A stretch of DNA of 64,000 bases. Origin: Neoroseomonas lacus. Lineage in GTDB: Bacteria; Pseudomonadota; Alphaproteobacteria; Acetobacterales; Acetobacteraceae. Below the pieces are notes generated by a model. It was not told the DNA's origin. It was given only the letters and a program-made list of their open reading frames with translations, and did not search any database. A program made the position numbers and the translations under genes. Numbering within the stretch: the first letter of the stretch is position 1; each line of letters begins with the position of its first letter. This document shows, one piece after another, positions 18,166-26,933 of the stretch. Location: positions 153,664 to 217,663 of the forward strand of contig NZ_BMKW01000010.1 of assembly GCF_014644535.1 (NCBI RefSeq). The letters run 5' to 3'.

Positions 18166-19321
18166 GGCGCCCGCCCCGGAGGTCGAGCCGACATGGAGCG
18201 AAGCGACGCAGGTTGCGCCGCCCAAGCCCAAGTCGCGGCTGAAGCGCTTCCTGCGCCACCCCTTCACCTGGTGGGTGCTGGCACCGACATTGCTGGCGAC
18301 GATCTACTTCTATGCCTTCGCCAGCGACCAGTTCGTCAGCGAGGCGCGCTTCGTCGTCCGCTCCCGTGCCGATGCGCCGCAGCTTTCCCTCGGGACCGTG
18401 CTCTCCGCCGCGGTGGGCGGCGGCAGCTCCAGCACCGAAGCGTACAGCGTGCGCGACTTCCTCACCTCCCACGACGCGGCGATGCGCACCAATGAAAAGC
18501 TCAACCTGGAGCATATCTGGGGGCGCGAGGACGCAGACTTCCTGGCACGGCTGCACAACACCGACCCCGAACGGCTGACCAAATACTTCAACAGCATGGT
18601 CAGCGTGTCCTTCGACAGCTCGACCGCCGTGATGACGCTGCGGGTGCGCAGCTTCACGCCCGAGGATTCCAAGGCGATCGCCACCACCCTGCTGACCCTG
18701 TCCGAAGACCTGATCAACAGCCTGTCCGAACGCGCCCGCGAGGATGCGCTGCGCATTGCCCGCCACGAGGTGGAGGTCGCCGAGCGCCGCGTCCTCGAAA
18801 GCCGCGAGGCGCTGACCCGCTTCCGCGAGCGGGAGCACGAACTCGACAGCTCCGGCGCGGTCCAGGCGGCGGTGCAGACCATGGCCGCGCTGGAAGGCCA
18901 GCTTGTCACCTCCCAGGCCGAGCTGCGCGAGCGGCAAGCCTTCATGCGACCCGACAACGTCGCGCTGCAGACCACGCGCAACCGCATCGAGGCGCTGCAA
19001 CGCCAGATCGCCGCCGAACGGTCGCGGCGCACCCAGGGCGGCGGCGCGCTCTCCCAGCAGCTCGCGGGCTTCGAACGGCTGATGCTGGAGCGCGAGTTCG
19101 CCGACCGCCAGCTCGCTTCCGCCACCGCCAGCCTCGAAGTGGCCCGGATGGAGGCGCAGCGCCAGCAGATGTACCTCTCGCGGGTCGTTGAACCGAACCT
19201 AGCCGTCTATCCCCTCTATCCGCGGAAACTGATCAGTGTGGGCAGCATCTTCCTCGGCCTCTCGGTGGCCTTCGGCATCGGTGGGCTTCTTGTCGCGGGC
19301 ATGCGTGAACATGCGGTTTGA
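18134..19321 (+). CDS. kpsE: Capsule export inner-membrane/periplasmic protein KpsE (PCP-3 family)
   Basis: 395 residues with the polysaccharide co-polymerase layout: a cytoplasmic N-terminus, a transmembrane segment at about 40-60 (TWWVLAPTLLATIYFYAF), a long periplasmic domain with helical, charged coiled-coil character (about 180-330, rich in Glu/Arg/Gln) and a second membrane segment near the C-terminus (ISVGSIFLGLSVAFGIGG). FVSEARFVVRS after the first segment is typical. It links the KpsMT pump to the outer-membrane KpsD. The start overlaps kpsT by 32 bases and its end overlaps kpsD by 11, supporting a single operon. Confidence 0.92.
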   Translation: MKLSPPTIAFEAPAPEVEPTWSEATQVAPPKPKSRLKRFLRHPFTWWVLAPTLLATIYFYAFASDQFVSEARFVVRSRADAPQLSLGTVLSAAVGGGSSSTEAYSVRDFLTSHDAAMRTNEKLNLEHIWGREDADFLARLHNTDPERLTKYFNSMVSVSFDSSTAVMTLRVRSFTPEDSKAIATTLLTLSEDLINSLSERAREDALRIARHEVEVAERRVLESREALTRFREREHELDSSGAVQAAVQTMAALEGQLVTSQAELRERQAFMRPDNVALQTTRNRIEALQRQIAAERSRRTQGGGALSQQLAGFERLMLEREFADRQLASATASLEVARMEAQRQQMYLSRVVEPNLAVYPLYPRKLISVGSIFLGLSVAFGIGGLLVAGMREHAV

Positions 19322-21173
19322 CATCAGGCGCGGCCTCGCGCTGCTGGTCGCGGTGTTCGCCGTCGCGGGCGTGCCCGATGGCGCGGCGGCGGCGCAGAGC
19401 CTCGGCTCGCGCGGCATCCCGGCCCAGGGCATCATCCCCGGCGTGCCGGGCCAGTTGCCCGGCTTCCCCACCCTCGTCCAGTCGCAGTCCGGCCTGCCGT
19501 CCAATCCGGTCATGGCGCCCGCGGGCGCGCCGGCCTCGCAGGGGCCGACCGTGTTCGACCGGCGCTCCCTCGCCGATATCCCCGGCCAGTCGCGCGGCAC
19601 CGAGCGCGTCGGCAGCCCGACCCAGGCCGAGGGCGGGCCGTCGCTGGTGGCGCCGCTCGGCGACCAGGCCCGCGTCACCGGGCCGGCCACCGCGGTGTTC
19701 GGCGCCTCGCTGTTCACCGGCCAGGGGCAGACATCCTCGGATGCGCCGAACCCGAACTACATCCTGGCGCCGGGTGACCGCGTCTCGGTCCGCGCCTGGG
19801 GTGCGGTCGATTCCGAACTGGTCGGCCAGATCGACCCCGCCGGCAACCTGTTCCTGCCCAATATCGGCCCGGTGATGGTCGCCGGCGTGCGCGTGGGCGA
19901 CCTCCAGCAGGTGGTCGAGGGCGAGATCCGCAAGGTCTACACCTCCCAGGTGCAGGTCTATGCCACCGTGCTGTCGACCCAGCGCATCGGCGTGTTCGTC
20001 ACCGGCTTCGTGCGCGCGCCCGGCCGCTATGCCGGCACCGCCTCGGACAGCGTGCTCGACTTCCTCGGCCGCGCCGGTGGCATCGACCCCGGCCGCGGCT
20101 CGTTCCGCGAGATCGCCGTCAACCGCGGCGGCCGAACGGTCGTCACCATCGACCTCTATCGCTTCCTGTTGCAGGGGACGCTGCCGAACCTGCGCCTGCA
20201 GGAAGGCGACACCGTCGTGGTCGGCCGCCAGCGCGCGATGATCGGCGCCGATGGCGCGGTGCGGAACAACTACCTGTTCGAAAGCACCAGCCGCGCCTCG
20301 CTGACCGGGCGCGACCTGATCGAGCTGGCGCGGCCGCTGCCGGCGGCGACCAATGCCGTGCTGCGCGGGGTGCGCAATGCGCAGCCCTTCTCGCGCTACA
20401 TGCCGATCGCCGAATTGTCGCGCCAGACGCTGCAGGACCAGGACACGGTGACCTTCGTCGCCGACGTCGCGGCACGCACCATCCGCGTTTCGGTCGAGGG
20501 CAGCCGGTTGTACCCGTCGGTGCTGGTGGCGGATCGTGACATCACCTTCTGCCAGATCCTCGACCACATCGCCGTCGAGCCCGGCCTCGCCAACACCGAG
20601 GGTGTGTTCCTGCTGCGGCCCTCCCTCGCGCTGCAGCAGAAGCGCACCATCGACGAGGCGCTCGACCGGCTGGAACGCCAGCTGTTCCTCGCCCCCTCGG
20701 CGACCACCAGCATCTCGGAGGCGCGCTCCCAGGAGGCCGCGCTGGTCACGCAATACATCTCGCGTGCCCGCCGGGTGCAGCCGGAAGGACGCATCGTGGC
20801 GGTGGGCGCCAATGGGCAGTGCATGCCGTTGCGGCTGGAGAATGGCGACATCATCGTGGTGCCGGAGCTCTCCAGCACCGTGCTGGTGCAGGGCGAGGTG
20901 GTCTTTCCGCAGGCGGTGGTCTGGCGGCCGGGCATGACCACGGACCAGTTCCTCGAAGCCGCCGGCGGGCTGACGCCGCGCGGGTCGATGTCCACGCTGA
21001 TGATCCGCCGCCCCTCGGGGGCGGCGACGCTGAGCCCGCAGCAGAGCCCGCAGCCGGGCGATGAGCTGGTGGCGCTGCCGTATCTCGACCCGAAGGTCTG
21101 GCTGTATGGGCGGGACCTGGTGACGGCGCTGTTCCAGGTGGCGCTGGCCGCGCGTGTCTTCATCAACAACTAG
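19311..21173 (+). CDS. kpsD: Polysaccharide export outer-membrane protein KpsD/Wza family
   Basis: About 620 residues. Start ATG 19311 gives a good signal peptide (RRGLALLVAVFAVAG, then an AAA cleavage region near residue 27) and overlaps kpsE by 11 bases. After a Gly/Pro-rich linker comes the Poly_export domain (YILAPGDRVSVRAWG at about 160) and SLBB repeats (VFVTGFVRAPGRY at about 230, and VLVQGEVVFPQAVVW near residue 530). Size fits KpsD, which is longer than Wza. There is no lipobox, so it is not a lipoprotein; the small lipoprotein at the head of the operon may compensate. It forms or gates the outer-membrane exit for the capsule. Confidence 0.92.
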   Translation: MRFDIRRGLALLVAVFAVAGVPDGAAAAQSLGSRGIPAQGIIPGVPGQLPGFPTLVQSQSGLPSNPVMAPAGAPASQGPTVFDRRSLADIPGQSRGTERVGSPTQAEGGPSLVAPLGDQARVTGPATAVFGASLFTGQGQTSSDAPNPNYILAPGDRVSVRAWGAVDSELVGQIDPAGNLFLPNIGPVMVAGVRVGDLQQVVEGEIRKVYTSQVQVYATVLSTQRIGVFVTGFVRAPGRYAGTASDSVLDFLGRAGGIDPGRGSFREIAVNRGGRTVVTIDLYRFLLQGTLPNLRLQEGDTVVVGRQRAMIGADGAVRNNYLFESTSRASLTGRDLIELARPLPAATNAVLRGVRNAQPFSRYMPIAELSRQTLQDQDTVTFVADVAARTIRVSVEGSRLYPSVLVADRDITFCQILDHIAVEPGLANTEGVFLLRPSLALQQKRTIDEALDRLERQLFLAPSATTSISEARSQEAALVTQYISRARRVQPEGRIVAVGANGQCMPLRLENGDIIVVPELSSTVLVQGEVVFPQAVVWRPGMTTDQFLEAAGGLTPRGSMSTLMIRRPSGAATLSPQQSPQPGDELVALPYLDPKVWLYGRDLVTALFQVALAARVFINN

Positions 21174-21238
21174 ACATGATTCCGTTCGCTCCGGTTCACG
21201 AAATCCCCTCTAGTCTATTGTTTTAGAGAGCATCTCGG

Positions 21239-21266
21239 CCCGGTCAGGTAATTCCGCCTGACCGGG
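21239..21266. repeat. Perfect inverted repeat before the metallophosphoesterase gene
   Basis: CCCGGTCAGG (21239-21248), an 8-base loop TAATTCCG, then CCTGACCGGG (21257-21266). It sits in the 124-base gap after kpsD and 31 bases before the next ATG. It may terminate the capsule transcript or act as an operator. There is no T-tract to decide. Confidence 0.5.
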
Positions 21267-21297
21267 ACCTGCTCCAGACAGCGGCAGCGAGGCCAGG

Positions 21298-22041
21298 ATG
21301 CGGATCGCCCTCCTCTCCGACATCCACGGCAATCTCGAAGCGTTCCGCGCCTGCCTGGACAATGCGCGGCTGCGCGGGGCCGAACGGATCGTGCTGCTCG
21401 GCGATCTCGTCGGCTACGGCGCCGACCCTGCAGCCGTGCTCGACCTCGCCATGAAGGAAGTCGCCCGGGGTGCTGTCGCGCTGCTCGGCAATCATGACGA
21501 GGCGGCGGTGGCCGACAGCCCCGGCGGCATGAACGCCATGGCCGCGACCGCCATCGCCTGGACGCGCGACCGGCTCACCCCGGAGCATCGCAACTTCATC
21601 GCTGCCCTGCCGCTGATAATCGAGGAGGAGGGGCGGCTCTACGTCCATGCCGAGGCCTCCGCCCCCGACCGGTGGCGCTATGTGACCGACGCCGAGGCGG
21701 CGCGGCGCAGCATGGAAGCCACCCAGGCGCACACCACCTTCTGCGGCCATGTCCACAAGCCGGCGCTCTACAGCCTGGGCGACACCGGTAAGCTCGTCGG
21801 CTTCGGGCCGATCGCCGGGGCACCGGTGCCGCTGGGGCGCGGCCGGGCGTGGCTTGCCGTGGCGGGCGCGGTGGGCCAACCGCGCGATGGCGACCCCTCG
21901 GCCTGCTACATCATGGTCGATACAGCACCGTTGCAGGCGACCTGGCTGCGCGTGCCCTACGATGTCGCCAGCGCAGCGGAGAAGATCCGCGCCGCCGGCC
22001 TGCCCATCGGGCTCGCCGAACGCCTGTTCGTCGGGCGCTAG
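21298..22041 (+). CDS. Metallophosphoesterase, YfcE/diadenosine-tetraphosphatase type
   Basis: A 247-residue calcineurin-like phosphoesterase with all metal motifs: LSDIHGN at the N-terminus, LLGDLVGYG, LLGNHDEA, and CGHVHKP near residue 150. The GNHD and GHVH motifs give a dinuclear metal site. Family members cleave phosphodiesters or act on small protein phosphates and nucleotides; the short form, with no membrane anchor or signal, points to a cytosolic enzyme. GAGGCCAGG precedes the ATG. It is followed at 22152 by a protein kinase gene, an arrangement seen for kinase/phosphatase pairs, so it might act as a protein phosphatase on the same pathway; that is inference. Confidence 0.85.
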   Translation: MRIALLSDIHGNLEAFRACLDNARLRGAERIVLLGDLVGYGADPAAVLDLAMKEVARGAVALLGNHDEAAVADSPGGMNAMAATAIAWTRDRLTPEHRNFIAALPLIIEEEGRLYVHAEASAPDRWRYVTDAEAARRSMEATQAHTTFCGHVHKPALYSLGDTGKLVGFGPIAGAPVPLGRGRAWLAVAGAVGQPRDGDPSACYIMVDTAPLQATWLRVPYDVASAAEKIRAAGLPIGLAERLFVGR

Positions 22042-22105
22042 GACATGATGGATTCACGGGCGCGCGCACCGACTGCCCTGGGCATTCCCGGGCGGGCATC
22101 GTCAG

Positions 22106-22131
22106 GCCTTCGGATGGCGCCATCCGAAGGC
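22106..22131. repeat. 26-bp perfect palindrome upstream of the kinase gene
   Basis: Two 13-base arms meet without a spacer: GCCTTCGGATGGC (22106-22118) and GCCATCCGAAGGC (22119-22131). It lies 65 bases after the phosphoesterase stop and 21 bases before the kinase ATG, so it could be a terminator or an operator in the kinase leader. No T-run follows it. Confidence 0.55.
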
Positions 22132-22151
22132 GACCCGCGCTAGCCGCCGCC

Positions 22152-23531
22152 ATGCCGGCGCGTGGGATCGACGGCTTCACGGTGGCGGAGACGCTGCACG
22201 AAGGCGGCATGGCGATGCTCTACCGCGTCACGCGGCATGCGGATGACCCGCCCATGCTGATGAAGGTGCCGCGGCTGCGTGAGGGCGAGGACCCGGCGGC
22301 GATCGTCTCCTTCGAGATGGAGCAGATGATCATGCCGCGGCTGACCGGACCGCATGTGCCGCGCTTCATCGCCATGGGCGGCTTCGAGGCGCATCCTTAC
22401 ATCGTCATGGAGCGCATCCAGGGCAGCCCGCTCAGTAGCCGGATGCGCGAGATGCCGCTGCCGGCCGAGGAGGTCGCGCGGGTCGGCGCGGCGATCGCCG
22501 ATGCGTTGGATGACCTGCATCACCAGCATGTGGTGCATCTGGATGTAAAGCCGGCGAACATCCTGTTCCGTGAGGGCGGCGAGGCGGTGATGGTCGATTA
22601 CGGCCTCGCCCACCATGAACAGCTACCCGACCTGATGGCGGAGGAGTTCCGCCTGCCCTACGGGACCGTGCCGTACATGGCGCCGGAGCAGGCGCTGGGC
22701 ATCCGCAACGACCCGCGCAGCGACATCTTCTCCCTCGGTGCGGTGTTGTACCAATACGCCACCGCCGACCTGCCCTTCGGCGAGCCGCAGCATCTGCGCG
22801 GGGTGAAGCGCCGGCTGTGGCGCGACCCGGTGCCGCCGCGCCGGCGCCGTTCATCCTTCCCGCCGTGGTTGCAGGAGGTGATCCTGCGCTGCCTGGAGGT
22901 GAAGCCCGACCGGCGGTATCCGACCGCGGCGCAGCTCGCCTTCGACCTGCGCCACCCCGAACAGGTAGTGCTGACCGAGCGCGCGGCGAAGATGCGGCGC
23001 GACAGCTTCTTCGCCGTGTTGCGCCGGCGGCTGCGGCCCGGGACGGCGGAACCGCGCGCCTTCGCCACCGCGCGGCAGGTGCGCTCGGCGCCGATCATTG
23101 CCGTCGCGGTGGATTTCGGCCTGATGGATGCGGCGCTGGAAGGCGCGTTGCGGGAGCAGGTGGTGCGGCTGCTGGGCAACCGGCCCGGCGCGCGGGTTGC
23201 CTGCCTGAACGTGCTGAAATCGGCCCTGCTGACGTTGGACACGACGATCGACGATCAGGGGCGCAACCGGCATGTGCAGCGGCTGGTCGAGTTGCAGCAT
23301 TGGGCACGGCCAATCGGGCTTGAGGTAGGACGGGTGACCTTCCATGTGCTTGAAGCGGCCGATGTCGGCGATGCGATCCTCGACTACGCCCGGGCAAACC
23401 GTGTGGACCACCTGGTGCTCGGCGCGCGGGCGGGGTCGCTGTCGCGCCGACTGCTCGGCAGCGTCTCCGGCAAGGTGGCCGCCGAGGCGCCGTGTAACGT
23501 GACCGTGGTGCGGGTCAGCCGGGGCGGGTGA
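22152..23531 (+). CDS. Ser/Thr protein kinase fused to a universal stress protein domain
   Basis: 459 residues. Residues about 8-270 form a Hanks-type kinase: a loose glycine loop (EGGMAMLY), the lysine in LMKVPR, catalytic HLDVKPANI at about 130 (HLD in place of HRD), DYG in place of DFG, and APEQA after the activation loop. There is no transmembrane segment. Residues about 310-459 form a UspA-like domain ending in LVLGARAGSLSRRLLGS and CNVTVV, which matches the nucleotide-binding motif of USPs. I start at ATG 22152 because the kinase fold begins there; the earlier in-frame region is non-coding. The HLD and DYG changes still keep the catalytic Asp residues, so activity is likely. Confidence 0.85.
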   Translation: MPARGIDGFTVAETLHEGGMAMLYRVTRHADDPPMLMKVPRLREGEDPAAIVSFEMEQMIMPRLTGPHVPRFIAMGGFEAHPYIVMERIQGSPLSSRMREMPLPAEEVARVGAAIADALDDLHHQHVVHLDVKPANILFREGGEAVMVDYGLAHHEQLPDLMAEEFRLPYGTVPYMAPEQALGIRNDPRSDIFSLGAVLYQYATADLPFGEPQHLRGVKRRLWRDPVPPRRRRSSFPPWLQEVILRCLEVKPDRRYPTAAQLAFDLRHPEQVVLTERAAKMRRDSFFAVLRRRLRPGTAEPRAFATARQVRSAPIIAVAVDFGLMDAALEGALREQVVRLLGNRPGARVACLNVLKSALLTLDTTIDDQGRNRHVQRLVELQHWARPIGLEVGRVTFHVLEAADVGDAILDYARANRVDHLVLGARAGSLSRRLLGSVSGKVAAEAPCNVTVVRVSRGG

Positions 23532-23589
23532 GCGGCACGGACGGAAGCCGGGGGGCAATGCGCCACTCGACTCGCCGCTCATCCGTCCA

Positions 23590-23985
23590 TCAGGCCAGCA
23601 TTGGCAGGCGTCCATCGCCGGACGGCGCGCGGGCCGCATGGCCCTGGCGCCGCAATGCCCGCAGACGCTCGATGTGCAGGACATCCTGCGCGATGGCAAC
23701 CGAGAAGGCCTCCAGGCCGTGTTGCGCGGCAAACCGCGCCGCCGCCCCGGCGAGCCGGTCGGCCTCGGCCGAGCCGAGGCCGGCAAGGGCGCGCGCCCCA
23801 TGGATGACGACCAGCGCGGCCTGGGCCGGGGACAGTCCCTGCCAGATCAGGCCGAAGGCGATGGCGGCGCGTTCGAGCACCAGCGCCCGTGCGACGGTCG
23901 CGCCGTGGTCGGGGCGCAGGCCGGGCGGTGCTGCGGCCTCGATCATGCCGCGCAGCAGGCGGCGCATCCTGGTCTTGAAGAACAC
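23590..23985 (-). CDS. Hypothetical Ala-rich protein
   Basis: A 131-residue frame starting at GTG 23985 (ATG 23967 also possible). It is not a family I recognise. The sequence is helical and Ala/Leu-rich, with a plausible hydrophobic core (AIAFGLIWQGLSPAQAALVVIHGARAL) and a basic C-terminus. No signal peptide or catalytic motif is visible. The competing longer minus-strand frame in this stretch is Arg/Pro-rich and looks like a shadow. It is convergent with the kinase gene and divergent from the LysR gene, 137 bases away. Confidence 0.45.
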   Translation of the reverse strand: MFFKTRMRRLLRGMIEAAAPPGLRPDHGATVARALVLERAAIAFGLIWQGLSPAQAALVVIHGARALAGLGSAEADRLAGAAARFAAQHGLEAFSVAIAQDVLHIERLRALRRQGHAARAPSGDGRLPMLA

Positions 23986-24122
23986 AGTCGTTAGGGTCCA
24001 GATCGTTTCTGAAGGGATCCGGACCCATAGCGGCCGCGCGCGCCAATCCCGAGCGAAAGGCGTGCATTGCTGTCCTTGGTTTCATGCATGCTGCCGTGAA
24101 GGCCGCGCGAAGGGGGAAGTAG

Positions 24123-25076
24123 ATGACGTCGTTGCGCGGCATGGACCTCAACCTATTGCTGGTCTTTGAGTCTCTCTACGAAACCCGCTCGGTCTCGCGA
24201 GCAGGGCAGCGGCTCGGGCTGAGTCAGTCGGCCACGAGCCATGCCCTGGCGCGGCTGCGCGACGCCTGCCGGGACGATCTGTTCCTGCGCGCGCCGACCG
24301 GCATGGTGCCGACGCCGCTGGCCAACCGCATCCATCCGGAGGTCCACCAGGCGCTCGAATCGCTGCGGCGGTCGGTGGATGAGGCGCGCGGATTCGATCC
24401 GGCGACCAGCACGCGGCGCTTCCGCATCGCCATTCCGCACCCGATGGGCCCGGTCCATGCCCAGCGCATCCGCGATGCCGGGCTGGCGGAGGCGCCGCAG
24501 GTGCGGCTGCGCTTCGACACGCGCACCCTGGCCGACGACGCGCCGGCGTTGATGCGCGAGGGCTCGCTCGACATGGCGGTCGACTGGGTGCCGGCCGAGG
24601 AGGACCGCTTCGTCAATCGGCGGATCTTCGAAGATGGGCTGGTGATCGCCGCCCGCGCCGGCCACCCGCGCGCGCATCCGAACATGAGTTGGGCGGAGTT
24701 GCAGAAGGAGGAATTCGTCCGCTGCCAGCGCCGCGCGGCGCATCGGCGGCTGAAGGTACTGTCCCAGCATCTGTGGGACCTGGTGATCGACAGCAGCCTG
24801 ATCGTCAGCGAGTACCTCGAAGTGCCCTTCGTGGTGTCGCGCACCGATTATCTCGGGGTGCTGCCCAAGAGCATGGCGGCCATTGCCAGGATGGAATTCG
24901 GCATGGTCATCATCGACATCCCCGGCCCCGCCATCCGCGTGCCGATCTGGTCGGTCTGGCATGAGGGGCGGCGGCGCGATGCCGGGCATGCCTGGCTGCG
25001 CGCCCTGGTGTTCCGCGAAATGCAGGGCGCGGCGATCGAGGACGGGCTTTTGGCGCAGGCGACCTCGCCGAAGTAG
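24123..25076 (+). CDS. LysR-family transcriptional regulator
   Basis: 317 residues with the LysR winged helix at 1-65 (MDLNLLLVFESLYETRSVSRAG, then LSQSATSHALARLR) and a PBP2-type effector-binding domain. The opening MDLNLL and the RAPTGMVPTPLA segment place it in the NodD/PcpR-like subgroup, which often senses aromatic or organic acids. It is preceded by GGGGGAAG-type ribosome-binding sequence. It converges on a peptide-type solute receptor gene, which is a possible target but is not divergent from it as in the usual LysR layout. The effector is unknown. Confidence 0.9.
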   Translation: MTSLRGMDLNLLLVFESLYETRSVSRAGQRLGLSQSATSHALARLRDACRDDLFLRAPTGMVPTPLANRIHPEVHQALESLRRSVDEARGFDPATSTRRFRIAIPHPMGPVHAQRIRDAGLAEAPQVRLRFDTRTLADDAPALMREGSLDMAVDWVPAEEDRFVNRRIFEDGLVIAARAGHPRAHPNMSWAELQKEEFVRCQRRAAHRRLKVLSQHLWDLVIDSSLIVSEYLEVPFVVSRTDYLGVLPKSMAAIARMEFGMVIIDIPGPAIRVPIWSVWHEGRRRDAGHAWLRALVFREMQGAAIEDGLLAQATSPK

Positions 25077-25083
25077 CGGGGCC

Positions 25084-25109
25084 GGAGAGGCGTCCGATGG
25101 CGCCTCTCC
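25084..25109. terminator. Hairpin between convergent LysR and receptor genes
   Basis: GGAGAGGCG (25084-25092), loop of 8, CGCCTCTCC (25101-25109): a perfect 9-bp stem in a 63-base convergent gap. No T-tract, as for other hairpins in this genome. Confidence 0.55.
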
Positions 25110-25139
25110 ACATCCGGTGCCGGCTTTCCCGACGGTCCC

Positions 25140-26726
25140 TCAGCGCCGTTCGATGTTCCAGAAGACCGGGAAGGCGAATGGCACCCAGCCCTTCAGGTCG
25201 GAACGGTAGGCCGGCGGGCCCTGGAACTGGCCGCCCAACACCCAGTTCACATTGACATGGAAGCGGGTTTGGAGCTGGTCGGCGATCGCGCGCTGCGCCT
25301 CCGGCGTCGCGGCTGCCGACATTTGGGTGAGCAGCGCGGTCGTCTCCTCGTCGCAGGACCAGCCGAAATAGTCGGTGCAATTGTAGGAGGTGCCCGGGTT
25401 GGACAGCGGGTTGACCAGGTCGATGCCGTTCCAGATGAGCGGCACCACCGACCAGCCGCCCTGGTCCACCGGTCCGCGGTTGAAGCGGCGCTGCGCGACC
25501 GTCGCGTAGTCCGAGGTGCGCAGATCCACGTTGAAGCCGGCCCGGCGCATCTGGTCGGCGATGACGAGGCCGGTCGGGTTCAGGATGGCCGAGCTCTCGG
25601 CATGCAGGAACACCACCGGCTCATTGTTGTAACCGGCCTCTCGCAGCATTCGGCGCGCGGCCTCCGGCCCGGTCTGGCGGAACATCTCCGTGCCTGCCTG
25701 CGTCGTGCCCGGCGCGTCGCACATGTACATCGAACGGCACTCCGTCATGTACATGTCGCGCGGCAGGCCGAGCGAGGCCATCACATCCTCCTGCACGATA
25801 GCCGCCTGCAGCGCGCGCCGGATGCGCACGTCGTTGAAGGGCGGCTGCGCGTGGTTGATGTTGATGATCGACATGATCTGGCCGAGGCCGCTCATCTGCG
25901 GAACGGTGATGTTGCGGTCGCGGCGGAGTGGCTCGACGTAGTCGCCGGGAACGATCTCGAGATAGTCGAGTTCACCGGTGCGCAGGGCAGCGGCGCGGGT
26001 CGACTGGTCGCTGACGGAGCGCAGCTCCACCCGGTCCATGCGCACCACCTTGCCGCCGGCCAGGCCGCTCGCCGGTTCGCCGCGCGGGCGGTAGCGCGGG
26101 TTGCGGTCGAAGACGGCGAGGTCGCCGGGGCGCCATTCGTTGCGGCGGAACAGGAAGGGGCCGGAGCCGATCACCTCCGGCACCGCCGTGCTGGCCGGCA
26201 GCGCGGCGAGGCGCGCCGGCATGATGACGGGGATCTGGTGGCCGGGCTTGCCCAGCGCCTCGATGACGAAGCCGAAGGGGCGGTTGAGCTTCAGCTCGAA
26301 GCGCCTGGCGTCGATGATGCGGAAGCCTTCCGCGGCCTGCATCATCAGCCGCCCGAGCGCCTCGCGCTGCGACCAGCGGCGGATGGAGGCGACGGCGTCG
26401 TCCGAGGTGACCGGATTGCCGTCGCTGAACTCAAGGCCCTCGCGCAGGGTGAAGGTCCAGGTCAGGCGGTCGTCACTGACCTGCCAGCCTTCCAGCATCT
26501 GCGGGTGGTAGTTGCCATCGGCATCGATGGCCACCAGCGTGTCGTACACCATGTAGGCGAATACGCGCGTCGCGTTGATGGTGGTGATGATCGGGTCGAG
26601 CACCTGCAGCTCGGTGTTCAGCGAGACCCGCAGCACGCGGCCCTGGGCATGCGCCCCGTCCCCGGGCGCGGTGGCGAGAAGCATCGGGGCGAGGGCCAGC
26701 ATGCGGGCAAGGCGGCGCAAACTCAT
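25140..26726 (-). CDS. ABC transporter solute-binding protein, peptide/nickel type (SBP_bac_5)
   Basis: 528 residues with a Sec signal (RRLARMLALAPMLLATAPGDGAHAQ) and the DppA/OppA-type fold: LDPIITT early, GWQVSDDRLTWTFTLREGLEFSDG, GSGPFLF at about 180, and the family hallmark VRRALQAAI-like VRIRRALQAAI around 305. Such receptors bind peptides, opines or other small organic solutes in the periplasm. No permease or ATPase genes are adjacent, so it is an orphan receptor that must share a transporter encoded elsewhere. The ligand cannot be predicted. A pair of cysteines in ECRSMYMCDAP and another in NCTDYFGWSC suggest disulphides. Confidence 0.9.
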   Translation of the reverse strand: MSLRRLARMLALAPMLLATAPGDGAHAQGRVLRVSLNTELQVLDPIITTINATRVFAYMVYDTLVAIDADGNYHPQMLEGWQVSDDRLTWTFTLREGLEFSDGNPVTSDDAVASIRRWSQREALGRLMMQAAEGFRIIDARRFELKLNRPFGFVIEALGKPGHQIPVIMPARLAALPASTAVPEVIGSGPFLFRRNEWRPGDLAVFDRNPRYRPRGEPASGLAGGKVVRMDRVELRSVSDQSTRAAALRTGELDYLEIVPGDYVEPLRRDRNITVPQMSGLGQIMSIININHAQPPFNDVRIRRALQAAIVQEDVMASLGLPRDMYMTECRSMYMCDAPGTTQAGTEMFRQTGPEAARRMLREAGYNNEPVVFLHAESSAILNPTGLVIADQMRRAGFNVDLRTSDYATVAQRRFNRGPVDQGGWSVVPLIWNGIDLVNPLSNPGTSYNCTDYFGWSCDEETTALLTQMSAAATPEAQRAIADQLQTRFHVNVNWVLGGQFQGPPAYRSDLKGWVPFAFPVFWNIERR

Positions 26727-26933
26727 CAGGCGAGCTCCATGACGGACGCGAATGAAGCCATGTGGTGCGCTTGTCGTTGTTGGGCGGGGCTGTTGCTCCG
26801 CCGGCGGTCAGGTATCGCGGCGCGCTGGAGCGGTTTCCGTTCGGTCGCGCTCACGCGGCCCGCTCCAGGTCGTTGCTTGATCGGGGATCTTCACGCGCCT
26901 GACTGAGTCCGGCCGGGCGCGGTCTGCTCCCGC

